From the NCBI RefSeq assembly GCF_032854445.1, contig NC_088302.1, positions 31,961,979 through 32,025,978 on the forward strand: DNA of 64,000 nucleotides, read 5' to 3'. Shown here in pieces: positions 12,801 to 21,629 of the stretch. The first letter of the stretch is position 1, and each line of letters begins with the position of its first letter. The notes under the pieces were generated by a model. The model saw only the letters and a program-made list of their open reading frames with translations. It searched no databases and was not told the origin of the DNA. The stretch comes from Liolophura sinensis (lineage: Eukaryota; Mollusca; Polyplacophora; Chitonida; Chitonidae). The translations under genes were made by a program, and so were the position numbers.

Positions 12801-15800
12801 TTGGACTTGATGCCCTGCCAGAGAGAGGTCACCTTGTACGGGTTCATCTGATCGCTGATATTCCAAACACGAATCAGGTTGTCACCGACACCGACAGCAA
12901 TTTGACCTTCATAAAAGGGAAAACCATTTATACTTCAAATATCTGCAATGCAACACATTACTAAATAGCACTTGTATTTTGCGAAAATGAAGAAGTCAGG
13001 TTTATGTATGTGAGGGGAAAATAACATGAATCCAAAGGCTGATGAGGAAACCATAACCTGACATAGATCCTAAGGAAACAAGCTGGCAATGAGCAAGACT
13101 GGATCAAGGGAGATAACTAGACAAAGGGATTACCATCTGTAGCATTTATGGCCAGTACAATTTTCCTCATTGGTAACCGGTCAGTTGTATACTATATTGA
13201 TTTAATGTTTAACATATTTAGATATTTGATGGATGCTTTATATGTTGTTTATTTATTTCATTGAAATTTTATACCCTACACACCATCAGAATATTTCCCT
13301 TACACCCCGTTTGCGCATTATATGTTAATCCAGAACATATCAGGTTTGTGGTTCAAGGAAACAAAGTAGAAAGCAAGAAAAAAAAACCTGATCTAGTATC
13401 TGACAAACTTTATGACCAAGAGGCACAATAATGAAACACTTTGTCGACAGTCATAATAAAATCTAACAAATAACATGAAAATTACCGGGATCGAGAGGTG
13501 AACTCTCCACAGCATAGACAAATCCTCCTAGGGTCGGCAGACAAAACTTGGGGGTGAGCGAAGCCAGGTCCCACACAACGATCTGAAAAACGCACAAATG
13601 TAACAAACTGCAACAAAATCAATGCAATCATGTCACTGCTGTTTCACACCATATTCAAGAATATTTTGCTGAGTAATTTACGAAAGTCGGATTTATAAGT
13701 GGAAGAAAGAGGGCTTTTCCTGCCGGGGTGGGGTGGGGAGTGGATGGGGGTGAGGTGTGGGCTAGGGGTGGGACACTGCACATTACCAGGTACAGGTACA
13801 TCTAACTGACGAATTTCTGGTGAGATTATTAGGATATTCCAACCTCATTAATTCTATGACAACTGAGAATTCCATTCCTAAACAGTCCTACACTGTACAT
13901 TTAATTTATACTGAAACTGAAGACATAAATTCTAACCAAACAAACTTGAATATCTAACTGTTACTGTTAGATACATGTAATTAAGTGTCAAATGCCAAAC
14001 TCTGTAACACACATGATAAGATAAGCAAACAAAAAATGATACCACACTCACATCAAAATCTGCCAAAATGTGGCTAAAGTTACCAGTGCAAACTTCATCA
14101 TCTTCATGATTCAGCTTAATCACACTTGTACACAATCTTGCGGAATCCAGGGGAGCCCACAATACATGTTCAGGCGCTCACCTGTCTGTCCATGGAAGTA
14201 GAGACAAGCAGCCCATTCCCCTCTCCTCCGCAGCTTACGTTAAAGACGATGCGGAAATGACCAGGGATTACAGACGCCCGTGTGTTGAAAAGCTCCCACT
14301 TCGTCTTCCCGGTCTTCGTCAGGTCCCACTGTAGCAGGTCTCCACTGAGTTGTGACAATAGTAGTGGTGTGAGGCAAAAGGTTACAACTAGTACTACTGA
14401 GCAAAATGTATTTTCACTAGAACAGATTATTCTCACAGGAATACAGTGTTGCAAAAGTGTTTATGCTTAGCTGAGCACCTAAAGTTCTACGAAGTGTGTA
14501 GGTTTTTTTGGGGGGGGGGGTTCAGAAACACTTCATGTTAGACTTAAGCAAATTATACATGATTTAATCAATTTACTGAACTTCAGAAATTAAGAAAATC
14601 TTCAACGAATGATCGTGTGTACATGTAATTCACATCAAATAATACAAAAGCATCTTGGCTTGGATTACAAAAAAACTATAAAGAGCAAGAAAAAAACAGA
14701 AAAAAGAACAAAAAAAAAAAAAAACATACTTGTGAGAGCTGGAGATAAACTGTGCTCTGCTGTGTGGTGGCCAACACACAGTCACCCAGATCCTTCCCCT
14801 GCCCTGCTCGTCCCACCTCTCGCGCCGTGACCCTGTGGTTGTTGGGAGCTTGAACGTCTCCAGCACTTTCCCCTGGGCTGTGCTCCACACTGCAACTGTC
14901 CTGTTCTTACAGCCTGAGGCCAACAGGCACCCCCCGGGTACGACTCCTGACGCATCGCCTGGAGGATCGTCATCTGTACAGAGGGGAGAGAAAGAGAAAA
15001 CAGAAAAATACTGTCTCTTCTTTCAAAGTATTTTCTATATTTGTTTGTTCACTTTAAGTAGTGTTGTACTTTTGTAGTGGTTGTTGCTTAAGAATTTCCC
15101 CCTTGAACATGTATCAGCAGAAGACACTTGAGTGCGGGGATAAACCACTGACCTTAGGCAAGATGCTGACAAATTTTCCCATGGTGACGTACAGATATCC
15201 ACACCATATTGGTGGACATATAGACTTGAAAGAACGTTAGACTACAACCGGCAAACCAAGTTTTATCAACTACTTAATATGTCACCAAGGTTCCACAAAC
15301 AGCCAGAACGCGTGAATCCACAGTGAGAATGGGTGAATCCACAGTGAGAATGGGTGAATCCACAGTGAGAACGGGTGAATCCACAGTGAGAAGGGGTGAA
15401 TCCACAGTGAGAATGGGTGAGTCCACAGTGAGAACGGGTGAATCCACAGATACCTGTTACACTCAGGAATATTTTGCTTCTAGGGCAACAGTCACGTTTA
15501 AGAATGTAATGCTTGTCAAATCTGAAATACTCACCGTGAGAGTTATCCCTCTTGTTCGACGACAGAAAGTCCTCTCCAGGAAAGCTGCACCAAGCAAGGG
15601 AGTGAACTTCGTCATCATGACCTCTCAGTCGATGGATTACATGCCCTTTGTTCGCCAGTGACACCAATAAAATCAGACCATTCTTGTATCTGTGGTATAA
15701 TATGTTACAAAATTCCATAATAAGCAGGTATCATAGTTGTGGCAGCTGTTTTGGTTCAAGTTGAAGTTTGCATTCAATGTTTTTGTCACATCATTTGTCA

Positions 15801-18124
15801 ACGCGACATTCTAACTGCTACTAATGTGAAAATAGCTGCCTCACACAAGTGTTATTTCAATGACATCAGATTTGACACCAGGCATGACACCTGCCTCAGG
15901 AAAATGATACCAACATCACGGCATAACGAAAATTAAAAATAAGACAGGATTCTCATTTTGATTTTAGATTATTACCATGCTCAACAATTTGTCCCTTATA
16001 TGACAGCGGCCAGTTGTTGCCGGATACATATGTAGCAAAAGTTAAGTGGGCTAGGAGTCAGTGACAACCATCGCCATCATGGCCTCAGGAAGAAGAGTAA
16101 GGGAGGGGGGGGGGGCCTATCTAATCAGACTAATACAAATGGCCCAGGATCACAAAGTGATCTTAGAGTAACGTCCAAATTTTTCAAATCACTTAAAAAT
16201 TGTTATTTTTTACATAACAATAATTGCTTGTCAACGTAAATTCTCTGTAAGTTACTGAAAAACATATTTCAACTAAAACAATGGAAAAGAGCATACCAAT
16301 CTTAATGAATGAAATTTTGCCTTAAGTCTAAGATAGCTTCATCCCAGGGCCAGTGCCCAGTTGTTCTCTATATAATAAAAGTGTAGTCTATTACCAGTTA
16401 AGCCCAGTATTAACTTTAGTCTGGACTACAATGTCATTGGTTTTGTATTAGCCGAGACTCATACATGTATTAAGATTTAAGTCTGGCTTAAAATTTAATA
16501 CACTATTGAACAACCGGCCCGGGGATCACGCAGTGATGTTAGACTTAAATCAAAATTTCAAATGACTTTAAAAATGTTGTTTTCTTATGTTATATGCTCA
16601 ACATTTTGCTTGACATTTCAAATTTTGTGTAAGTTATATGGGATGAGTCAAATTTCAGCTAAAATAACAGAAAGGAACACCAAATTTTATGATTGAAGTC
16701 ATAACTTGAGTTTAAGATTGTTTCATGATCCTGAGGCCTGGGCCTAAAACCCCCGTCATCATTCGACGCGCATGTACAACAGCCATCAGTTTGTCACTCA
16801 CTGAATACCTTAATCACTGACTCACCCAACAGCCAACACCTCCCTGTTCTGCGTAGAGCATGCCAACGACACAATCCCCTGCCCCGACTCCGGTGTAAGC
16901 ATCATGTGTCTGTTCTCCTGGAGCCTCCAGCTGACGATGGCTCCCTTCTCATCCCCTGAGACAATTAAATCTTCATCCAAGGGGGACCATGACAGGGCAG
17001 AGACTCGAACCTGAACAGACCAGGAAGCACATTCAGTCACATGAAGCTGGTCATCGGTGTTTTATGTCTTTTCCACAACTGTAATGGGTGTGCCCAAAAT
17101 ACAAAGCATTGAAAGCAGCCGTTTGGAGGTTTAAAATTTTCTACCGCATTGAACATCAACAAAAAATTTTCATTTCACTGCCACTATTTGGCATGTTAAT
17201 TACATCAACTCAGATGGCCCAGTTAATGACCTCTACAAATGTGCCTTGAAAATTTGGGACATGCCCAAATGAAAGCCGAATATTACAATACAGGATGTGC
17301 CCAAATGAAAGCCGAATATTACAATACAGAATGTGCCCAAATTAAAGCCGAATATTACAATACAAGATGTGCCCAAATTAATGTAATCTAAACCCCTGAA
17401 TATGTTCATGCACAGAGCTCTAGACATACCGTCAAGTATCCTTATGTCAATATGAGTCAGTTTTAGGGTCAATTAGATACAAGCTGATGCGAGGCCCTAG
17501 GCTATTATGTTCATGAAATTATACATAGTTTTAGGGTCAATTAGATACAAGCTGACCTGAGGACCTAGGCTATCATGTTCATGAAATTATACATAGTTTT
17601 AGGGTCAATTAGATACAAGCTGACGTGAGGACCTAGGCTATTATGTTCATGAAATTATACATAGTTTTAGGGTCAATTAGATACGAGCTGACGTGAGGCC
17701 CTTGGCTATTATGTTCATGAAATTATATATAGTTTTAGGGTCAACTAAATATGCCCTAATTCTTTAAAACTTTTCCAACGCCTCTGGAACCAATATTCTG
17801 AAACATTCTGACAGATCTATGGAGTGTAGGGAAATAATTGGTACAGTTTTATAAAGCTTGCGTCATCAGTGACACAAAACGAATCATTTCCGTAATAACT
17901 GTATGCATAAATTCCACTGAATAAAGGGCTTTAGTGGTTGAAAGGTTGAAGATTTACACTACGTGAACATTACTCAGACCACCAGTCAATATCTAGACTA
18001 AACACAGACTGGTGACATGTTGACATATGGGTAATAAATCAGATCAAGTTGGGTCAATTATTCATATATGTCAACATGACACAGACCAACGGATAGATCC
18101 AGAAACTTTCAGGACATAGGGAGG

Positions 18125-18186
<62 letters not shown>

Positions 18187-21100
18187 GCAAGGGGGGGGGT
18201 ATCCTAGTGTCTTTAAGACGCCCTTTTCTGGCCAAATTAACATGGGAAAAATAGGAGAAAATCTGAAACGAGACAGCATGATTTCCATTTCTGGCTAAAT
18301 CACATATTTCAGGGTCAATTATCAGATAGACCTCTATGAAGGCAGCCATAATGATCTTTCAGAGTTTATTTTAAGGCTCAATGACCCATGTCAACATGAC
18401 ACAGGTCATGTTAGAATGAAGCAGTTCCACCCAGTCCTTGGAAAACTTGACTTTGATCTGTGATAACAATTTGGTTCATACAGCTATCAAGGAGCAGCAG
18501 GCTTTTGTTTTCATCAGTTTGGAGGAACTTTAATTTCTTAATCAAGCAATGCAAGACATCTTGAGGAAAGCCTACAGCAATGTGTTAGAATTGCATCGAA
18601 AACCATCCACTGTTTATCTGCAGCTGTTCAAACACATATCACTTGATTACATGCAACTGGATGGTCTTTGAAAATCCACAAGCAGGTCTACCAGTACCTA
18701 TTTTTTTAGGTCATGAACTTTTTGCTCCCAGGCACTTAATTTTGACATGGAAAAACAGGTTTGCTGACAAAATTTCACAGTTGGTTGACCTCACCCATGA
18801 AGAACCCTTTTCTGCATCAAATGAAGTCAAGCATGTACTATTCTTTTTGGCTATAGTTTCTATTTTGAGACTTGCCAAACCCTGAAATCCAAGGACATTC
18901 ATTCACAATGTCAGAAACTAGAGAGTTTCAGTTCAAAGCTATAGGGATGAATGTCACGCCCTTACTGTAACTGTCACACATGCAAGTTTCACGCCATAAT
19001 TTTCCCAATCCTTAAGCGCATATGGCAAATGTAAAACTCCTCAAAACTGAGGCAACTGACACTGTCTACTCATTAACATTGTTTTAACACAAAATAGGAT
19101 AGGAGCATGCCATTTTAGGGGCAGCACAAATCTAGAAAAAACTTGGACTGGGGTAGGCTTTCACAACTGATGTTAATCCATCTAGTCACTGGACTCAGTG
19201 TGCTATTTTAAAATTCTGACATTCATTTTAACACCGAACCCATCAACACCTCTCTCTGGTGCAGATTTCCAACTTCCATCTCCTTCCCACTTACGGCAAT
19301 CTGACTAAACTCCTCTGCTCATTTATATGTAATTTTATGTTGGAATCTCTAATATTGTCCCCTTAATTTACTATCCTCACCTTTGAGGTAAGTTTGTGTA
19401 TCGCCCACTGGGTGTCTATAAGCTGTTAGAGGTGTCATAAGCTGGGCAGAGGCCCTTGGCTGGTAAGGGCATACAATGGGTAATATACACAAACTTACCT
19501 CAGCAATGGCTGCCATTGCAAACCATCTATTAACACACTGATTGCTAGAACTTCGGTGCTACAAAGTGCCTTGCCGTCGACAACCATTTTACCATGCCAC
19601 ATGACCTACTTCTGGGTTTGAAATGAAACTGAGTTTTGGTATTGAAATCCTCAAGAAAACTATTATAATTTTTTAACGTCTGCTAGAACAACTTCACCCT
19701 TCTTCATTCAATCCAATAAGGCACAGGAAAGAACTTGTGTCTTTAGTGCAGGTAAGTTTGGGTTCAATGATTGCAGGCCTCAATGAGATCGGCTCCATCG
19801 AGCTGGGGTGCGCAGATGTGTTTGAGAGTCAGCGATGAACTCAGTGTTGGAGTGTTGGAGTGTTATGAATGTCAGAATTTTAAAACAGCACACTGATCCC
19901 ATCTAGATGTATTAAAACTGATGTGCACATTGCTAGAATAACAAGTTAATCTTCTCCGAAACCAGTTGATCTGCAGCTTTGTCAGGTTCTTAAATTGTGC
20001 GCCATCCAGGGTCCGACACAATTTTTGCCAAACTTAACGTTTGGGCAATCTTAGCCTTAGATGACTACGCCACGCTTCTTTATATTTATACTGACGCTCG
20101 CGTAGTTATTGCTGGGTCCCCTGTGCCCCGGTGGGAAAAACTGTAAAATTTTGGAAAACAGTTGATTACTAACCTACCCCGCCCATCCATGTACTTCTTT
20201 ACAATGCTTAGGGTTCTAGGGCACCTGACTTTTAACACCCTGGGATGTCGCTCATCCCAGAGGTAAATATCTCACTTGTCATTTATGAAATGGCCCCCAC
20301 TTACAAGGCGCGCATGCGCTAACATGCAGCTGGATGCGGAACGCCTGACCCATACTGCCTTCATTTGTGGAGGTCACGCATGTCAACACAGCAGCACATG
20401 TTCTAGTTTGGTTCCCTGACTTGCGATTTGTACATCTAATGTCAAGGGGACTAAAACCAGACATCGCATGATCATATAACAACAAAAGGACATCAAAACT
20501 AGCATCAGAGGGGAGGGATAGTTTCGTATCCCAGATTTCAGGATTTTAACGGTCAACCTAATCATTGTAAAGGAGTGTCTGGGCCGGCGTGGTAGGTTAG
20601 TAATCAACTGTTTTCCAAAATTTTACAGTTTTTCCCACCGGGGCACAGGGGACGCAGCAATAACTACGCGATCGTCAGTACAAATATGAAGAAGCGTGGC
20701 GTAGTCATCTAAGGCTAAGATTGCCCCAACGTTAAGTTTGGCAAAAATTGTGTCAGACCCAGGTTGGCGCACAATTTACGAACCTGACAAAGCTGCAGAT
20801 CAACCGGTTTCGGAGAAGATTAAGTTGTTATTCTAGCAATGTACACATCAGTTTAGTCCATCTACAATTCTTTCCACCGGGGCGAAGGGGACCCTGCCAT
20901 GACTATGCGTAGTCATCAAGAGGTAGGGCAATGACAGGCTAACATGTAAATTACAGCACTATATACTGTATACGTGACCGTATCAGCTAGGAGCACTAAC
21001 ATGTAAATTACAGCACTATATACTGTATACGTGACCGTATCAGCTAGGAGCACTAACATTGTGATACTCATGTTCCTGCAGCACCGCTCTGCTGTCCACA

Positions 21101-21351
21101 TCCCACAGCTTGACCTTGCCATCTTCATCGGCGCTACAGCAGCTTAACAGCGACGCCCTTGCGTGACACAACGTGACAGAGGTGACACGTTCTCTGTGAC
21201 CACAAAATGCCCACACCTGCACGAGGTGGGAGCCGTGCAGCCGATACACGTACACGTTCTGACGAGCTCCGAACACGAATGTGTCCTTGCTGACATCGCT
21301 TACTTTGCTGCTGTACCAGTTTGGAGATGCCGGTAGAACTTTAACAGACAT
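2879..21351 (-). CDS. GEMIN5: Gem-associated protein 5 (Gemin5), 5' 16 exons, gene runs off left edge
   Basis: Gemin5 is the SMN-complex subunit that recognises the Sm site and cap of snRNA precursors and delivers them for Sm-ring assembly in the cytoplasm. Sixteen exons join with all phases consistent into 2455 coding bases (residues 1-819): 21351-21058, 17010-16826, 15689-15535, 14973-14730, 14344-14182, 13582-13486, 12906-12791, 10448-10363, 9255-9179, 8866-8730, 7778-7705, 7145-6952, 6517-6372, 5054-4883, 4373-4179, 2998-2879. Seen: N-terminal SPNWY, then WD40 repeats in the family order ([41 protein letters not shown]), then a Lys-rich and an acidic linker. Known: the family has two seven-blade propellers followed by a helical region and an RNA-binding C-terminus (human about 1500 residues). 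That second half is absent here, so it should lie left of position 1. No in-frame stop or frameshift was found. Introns without their own entries (for example 14181-13583, 13485-12907, 9178-8867, 8729-7779, 4178-2999) hold only SINEs or unremarkable AT-rich DNA. Confidence 0.96.
3437..3687 (-). mobile_element. tRNA-derived SINE, family A, full length
   Basis: Reverse-strand copy. Read on the minus strand it starts with a tRNA-like head (GGCCTACGTGGCTCAGTCGG, an A-box) followed by a B-box-like GAGTTCAAGTCC, a central domain, and the 3' tail TATTCTTGAGTACGGCGTAA ending in CACCAATCA. It lies in the GEMIN5 intron between exons 15 and 16. Confidence 0.9.
4179..4373 (-). CDS. GEMIN5: GEMIN5 exon 15, basic linker (residues 714-779)
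   Basis: Encodes [15 protein letters not shown], a Lys/Arg stretch like the KPKKKKK segment that follows the human propellers, then a charged helix-like stretch ([19 protein letters not shown]). Acceptor ATTTTAG, donor G|GTAAGT. Assignment rests on phase and position, as linker sequence is not conserved. Confidence 0.88.
4883..5054 (-). CDS. GEMIN5: GEMIN5 exon 14 (residues 657-714)
   Basis: Encodes [20 protein letters not shown] then [17 protein letters not shown]. This is the last propeller blade and closes the WD40 region. Donor G|GTGAGT; phase 1 out. Confidence 0.96.
5245..5478 (+). mobile_element. Family A SINE, diverged copy
   Basis: Same order as the full-length copies (GGGGCC head, CCAGCAA..CTGTAGATGG centre, AAGTGAAATATTCTTGAGTA tail) but with many substitutions in the promoter boxes. 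It is therefore an old insertion, in GEMIN5 intron 13. Confidence 0.8.
5556..5735. repeat. 44-bp minisatellite, about 4 copies
   Basis: Unit start GGAAAGCCAAAACCAAACCA recurs at 5615, 5659 and 5703 (exact 44-bp spacing), with a diverged copy before. Within each unit two half-units (AAGCCAAAACC and AAGTCAAAAGC) are related. It lies between two SINEs in GEMIN5 intron 13 and generates a long spurious plus-strand ORF. Confidence 0.92.
5964..6216 (+). mobile_element. Family A SINE, nearly full length
   Basis: Head GGCCTCTGTGGCTTAGTTGG, B-box-like GAGCTCAAGTCC, conserved centre, and tail ending in CACCCATCAAATACATAAAT. A short deletion has removed the ATAATGCTGGCCGC part before the tail. Confidence 0.9.
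6372..6517 (-). CDS. GEMIN5: GEMIN5 exon 13 (residues 608-656)
   Basis: Encodes [31 protein letters not shown], nearly identical to the vertebrate WD40 repeat. The blade is completed by VW at the start of exon 14. Donor GTAACT; phase 0 out. Confidence 0.96.
6777..6812. repeat. (GA)n microsatellite
   Basis: An almost pure GA run in the GEMIN5 intron between exons 12 and 13. Confidence 0.95.
6952..7145 (-). CDS. GEMIN5: GEMIN5 exon 12 (residues 543-608)
   Basis: Encodes [20 protein letters not shown] then [21 protein letters not shown], matching PNLKLICTIQQHHKLVN in human. Donor G|GTAAAA; phase 1 out. Confidence 0.95.
7304..7395 (-). mobile_element. Family A SINE, 3' fragment
   Basis: A TTTA-repeat tail, then the reversed tail domain (CGCCGTACTCAAGAATATTT) and CCAGCATTATGGTGGGAGG. 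The head and centre are missing. Confidence 0.8.
7705..7778 (-). CDS. GEMIN5: GEMIN5 exon 11 (residues 519-543)
   Basis: A short exon, absent from simple ORF searches. Encodes [25 protein letters not shown]. Acceptor ATCACAG, donor GG|GTAAGT. It aligns with the human LGNEDGSIEIF region and joins in phase to SVELF of exon 12. Confidence 0.92.
8096..8325 (-). mobile_element. Family A SINE, near full length
   Basis: Reverse-strand copy from the tail (GGTGTTTTACGCCGTGCTCA) through the AAGCCAGCATGAGCTGGA centre to a damaged tRNA-like head ending AGGCCCC. It lies in the GEMIN5 intron between exons 10 and 11. Confidence 0.88.
8730..8866 (-). CDS. GEMIN5: GEMIN5 exon 10 (residues 473-518)
   Basis: Encodes [20 protein letters not shown] and the loop to NGPK, corresponding to the variable linker between the two propellers. 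The donor AAG|GTTGTT is weak but is the only one that keeps phase with exon 11. Confidence 0.85.
9179..9255 (-). CDS. GEMIN5: GEMIN5 exon 9 (residues 447-473)
   Basis: Encodes [25 protein letters not shown], matching the YHKKTVYTLAWGPP signature of Gemin5. Donor G|GTGAGT; phase 1 out. Confidence 0.95.
10363..10448 (-). CDS. GEMIN5: GEMIN5 exon 8 (residues 419-447)
   Basis: Encodes [28 protein letters not shown], a WD40 segment typical of Gemin5 (FGTDDGKVGLYDT in human). Acceptor TTGCAG, donor AA|GTAAGT. Confidence 0.95.
11700..12175. repeat. Degenerate tandem repeat of about 150 bp, 3 copies
   Basis: The segment AAGCTAGTCCTCGGGAGCAT recurs in altered form at 11885 (AAACTAGTCCTGGGGATCAT) and 12042 (AAGCTAGTGTTGGGAACAAT), spacing 150 and 157 bp. 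CTAGCCTGAGGACTC recurs between them. It is part of a larger dispersed element with a relative at about 21.63-22.48 kb and lies in GEMIN5 intron 7. Confidence 0.7.
12791..12906 (-). CDS. GEMIN5: GEMIN5 exon 7 (residues 380-418)
   Basis: Encodes [20 protein letters not shown] then [11 protein letters not shown], matching human blade residues around the WQGVKSKVTAL segment. Donor GTAAGT; phase 0 out. Confidence 0.95.
13486..13582 (-). CDS. GEMIN5: GEMIN5 exon 6 (residues 348-380)
   Basis: Encodes [32 protein letters not shown]. The LGGF phenylalanine aligns with a ligand-facing aromatic of the human protein. Acceptor TTTTCAG, donor G|GTAATT; phase 1 out. Confidence 0.93.
14182..14344 (-). CDS. 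GEMIN5: GEMIN5 exon 5 (residues 293-347)
   Basis: Encodes [20 protein letters not shown] and later [24 protein letters not shown], matching the family blade with LLQWDL and STSMDR. Acceptor AACTCAG, donor GTGAGC; ends in phase 0. Confidence 0.95.
14730..14973 (-). CDS. GEMIN5: GEMIN5 exon 4 (residues 212-293)
   Basis: Begins [15 protein letters not shown], continues [15 protein letters not shown] and [20 protein letters not shown]. The Trp-rich part aligns with the region holding the human cap-contacting tryptophan. Acceptor TGTACAG, donor AA|GTATGT; phase 2 out. Confidence 0.94.
15305..15450. repeat. 21-bp minisatellite, 7 copies
   Basis: Unit GAATCCACAGTGAGAAYGGGT, nearly perfect. It lies in GEMIN5 intron 3. 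On the minus strand, 21 bp being seven codons, it reads as an in-frame heptad repeat in the same frame as exon 3. Confidence 0.93.
15535..15689 (-). CDS. GEMIN5: GEMIN5 exon 3 (residues 160-212)
   Basis: Encodes [20 protein letters not shown] followed by [13 protein letters not shown] and PGEDFLS, a near-diagnostic Gemin5 stretch. Donor G|GTGAGT. The reading frame stays open far into the next intron, through a 21-bp minisatellite (see findings). Confidence 0.96.
16141..16352. mobile_element. MITE-like element, copy 1
   Basis: Ends are imperfect inverted repeats: it starts GGCCCAGGATCACAAAGTGA-TCTTAGA and ends TCTAAGATAGCTTCATCCCA-GGGCC. The interior has no coding capacity. A related copy lies at 16516-16744. 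Confidence 0.7.
16353..16515. mobile_element. Short inverted-repeat (MITE-like) element between two related copies
   Basis: Begins CCCAGTTGTTC and ends GAACAACCGGCC, giving short complementary ends; the interior contains TTAAGCCCAGTATTAAC. It sits exactly between the two GGCCC-ended elements. Confidence 0.5.
16516..16744. mobile_element. MITE-like element, copy 2
   Basis: Starts GGCCCGGGGATCACGCAGTG-ATGTTAGACTTAA and ends AAGATTGTTTCATGATCCTG-AGGCCTGGGCC. Same inverted-end architecture and similar interior (TTCAAATGACTTTAAAAATG) as the copy at 16141-16352. Confidence 0.7.
16826..17010 (-). CDS. GEMIN5: GEMIN5 exon 2 (residues 99-160)
   Basis: Acceptor CTGTTCAG, then [19 protein letters not shown] and DEKGAIVSW, closely matching the second WD40 repeat of vertebrate Gemin5. 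Donor GTGAGT; phase 2 out. Confidence 0.95.
17256..17380. repeat. 36-bp minisatellite, 3 copies
   Basis: Unit ATGTGCCCAAATGAAAGCCG followed by AATATTACAATACAGG, at exact 36-bp spacing, in GEMIN5 intron 1 close to exon 2. Confidence 0.93.
17461..17750. repeat. 68-bp minisatellite, about 4 copies
   Basis: TTTTAGGGTCAATTAGATAC recurs at 17461, 17529, 17597, 17665 and (partly) 17733, an exact 68-bp period. It lies in GEMIN5 intron 1. Confidence 0.95.
18126..18199. repeat. Run of 60 G, then 9 G
   Basis: Homopolymer of 60 guanines (18126-18185), TGCAA, then nine more. In GEMIN5 pre-mRNA this is a poly-C stretch. The length should be treated as approximate, as such runs are hard to sequence. Confidence 0.9.
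19170..19920. mobile_element. Foldback element with 55-bp inverted ends
   Basis: GTGTGCTATTTTAAAATTCT-GACATTCAT (19198-19226) is mirrored by ATGAATGTCAGAATTTTAAA-ACAGCACAC (19865-19893), and CCATCTAG by CTAGATG. Inside lies a second, smaller inverted pair (19383-19503, GAGGTAAGTTTGTGTAT against ATACACAAACTTACCTC). No coding region is seen; probably non-autonomous. Confidence 0.7.
19899..20865. mobile_element. Large foldback with arms of about 280 bp or more
   Basis: The left arm (19899-20178) and right arm (20591-20865) are reverse complements with few mismatches; for example CCCACCGGGGCACAGGGGAC in the right arm mirrors GTCCCCTGTGCCCCGGTGGG in the left. Weaker pairing extends inward (CTTTACAATG near 20200 and CATTGTAAAG near 20565). 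It lies in GEMIN5 intron 1, so the pre-mRNA should be able to form a long hairpin. Confidence 0.85.
20944..21058. repeat. 57-bp tandem duplication starting at the GEMIN5 exon 1 donor
   Basis: ATGTAAATTACAGCACTATA recurs at 20944 and 21001, an exact 57-bp spacing. On the gene strand each unit begins ATGTTAGTGCTCC, whose GT at the first copy is the exon 1 splice donor. A third ATGTTAG starts at the array end. Confidence 0.93.
21058..21351 (-). CDS. GEMIN5: GEMIN5 exon 1 (residues 1-98)
   Basis: The start codon at 21351-21349 sits in a good context (ACC-ATG-T). The conserved SPNWY motif (W12, Y13) corresponds to the aromatic pair used by the human protein in RNA/cap recognition. WD40 blade sequences follow, ending with [20 protein letters not shown]. 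The exon ends in phase 0 at AAT|GTTAGT, a weak donor that is also the start of a 57-bp tandem duplication. Confidence 0.95.
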
Positions 21352-21629
21352 GGTCCTGTGACGCAGTTACAATATAACAAGATTACATTCCTCAGTTCAA
21401 AGTTTGGGCATAGCTGTGTTTCCATCGTGGCGCGCACGTTAGGAAGATAGCCATGTTAAATATTATCCTAGGATGTTTTGTTGTTTGGCTTTCCACCACA
21501 TAATATCACACTCGTACCTTTCTTATTGCCTCTCATCATCATGGATAAATCCAACAGCAGATGTAGGCCTAGGCTGACCAGTACTACTCAAATAAATCCA
21601 AGAGTCGAATTTTATCATTATTGAGTTTG

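Noticed and set aside
14609..15077. Plus-strand ORFs at 14.6-15.1 kb
   Set aside because: Antisense shadows of GEMIN5 exon 4 and an A-rich intron stretch.
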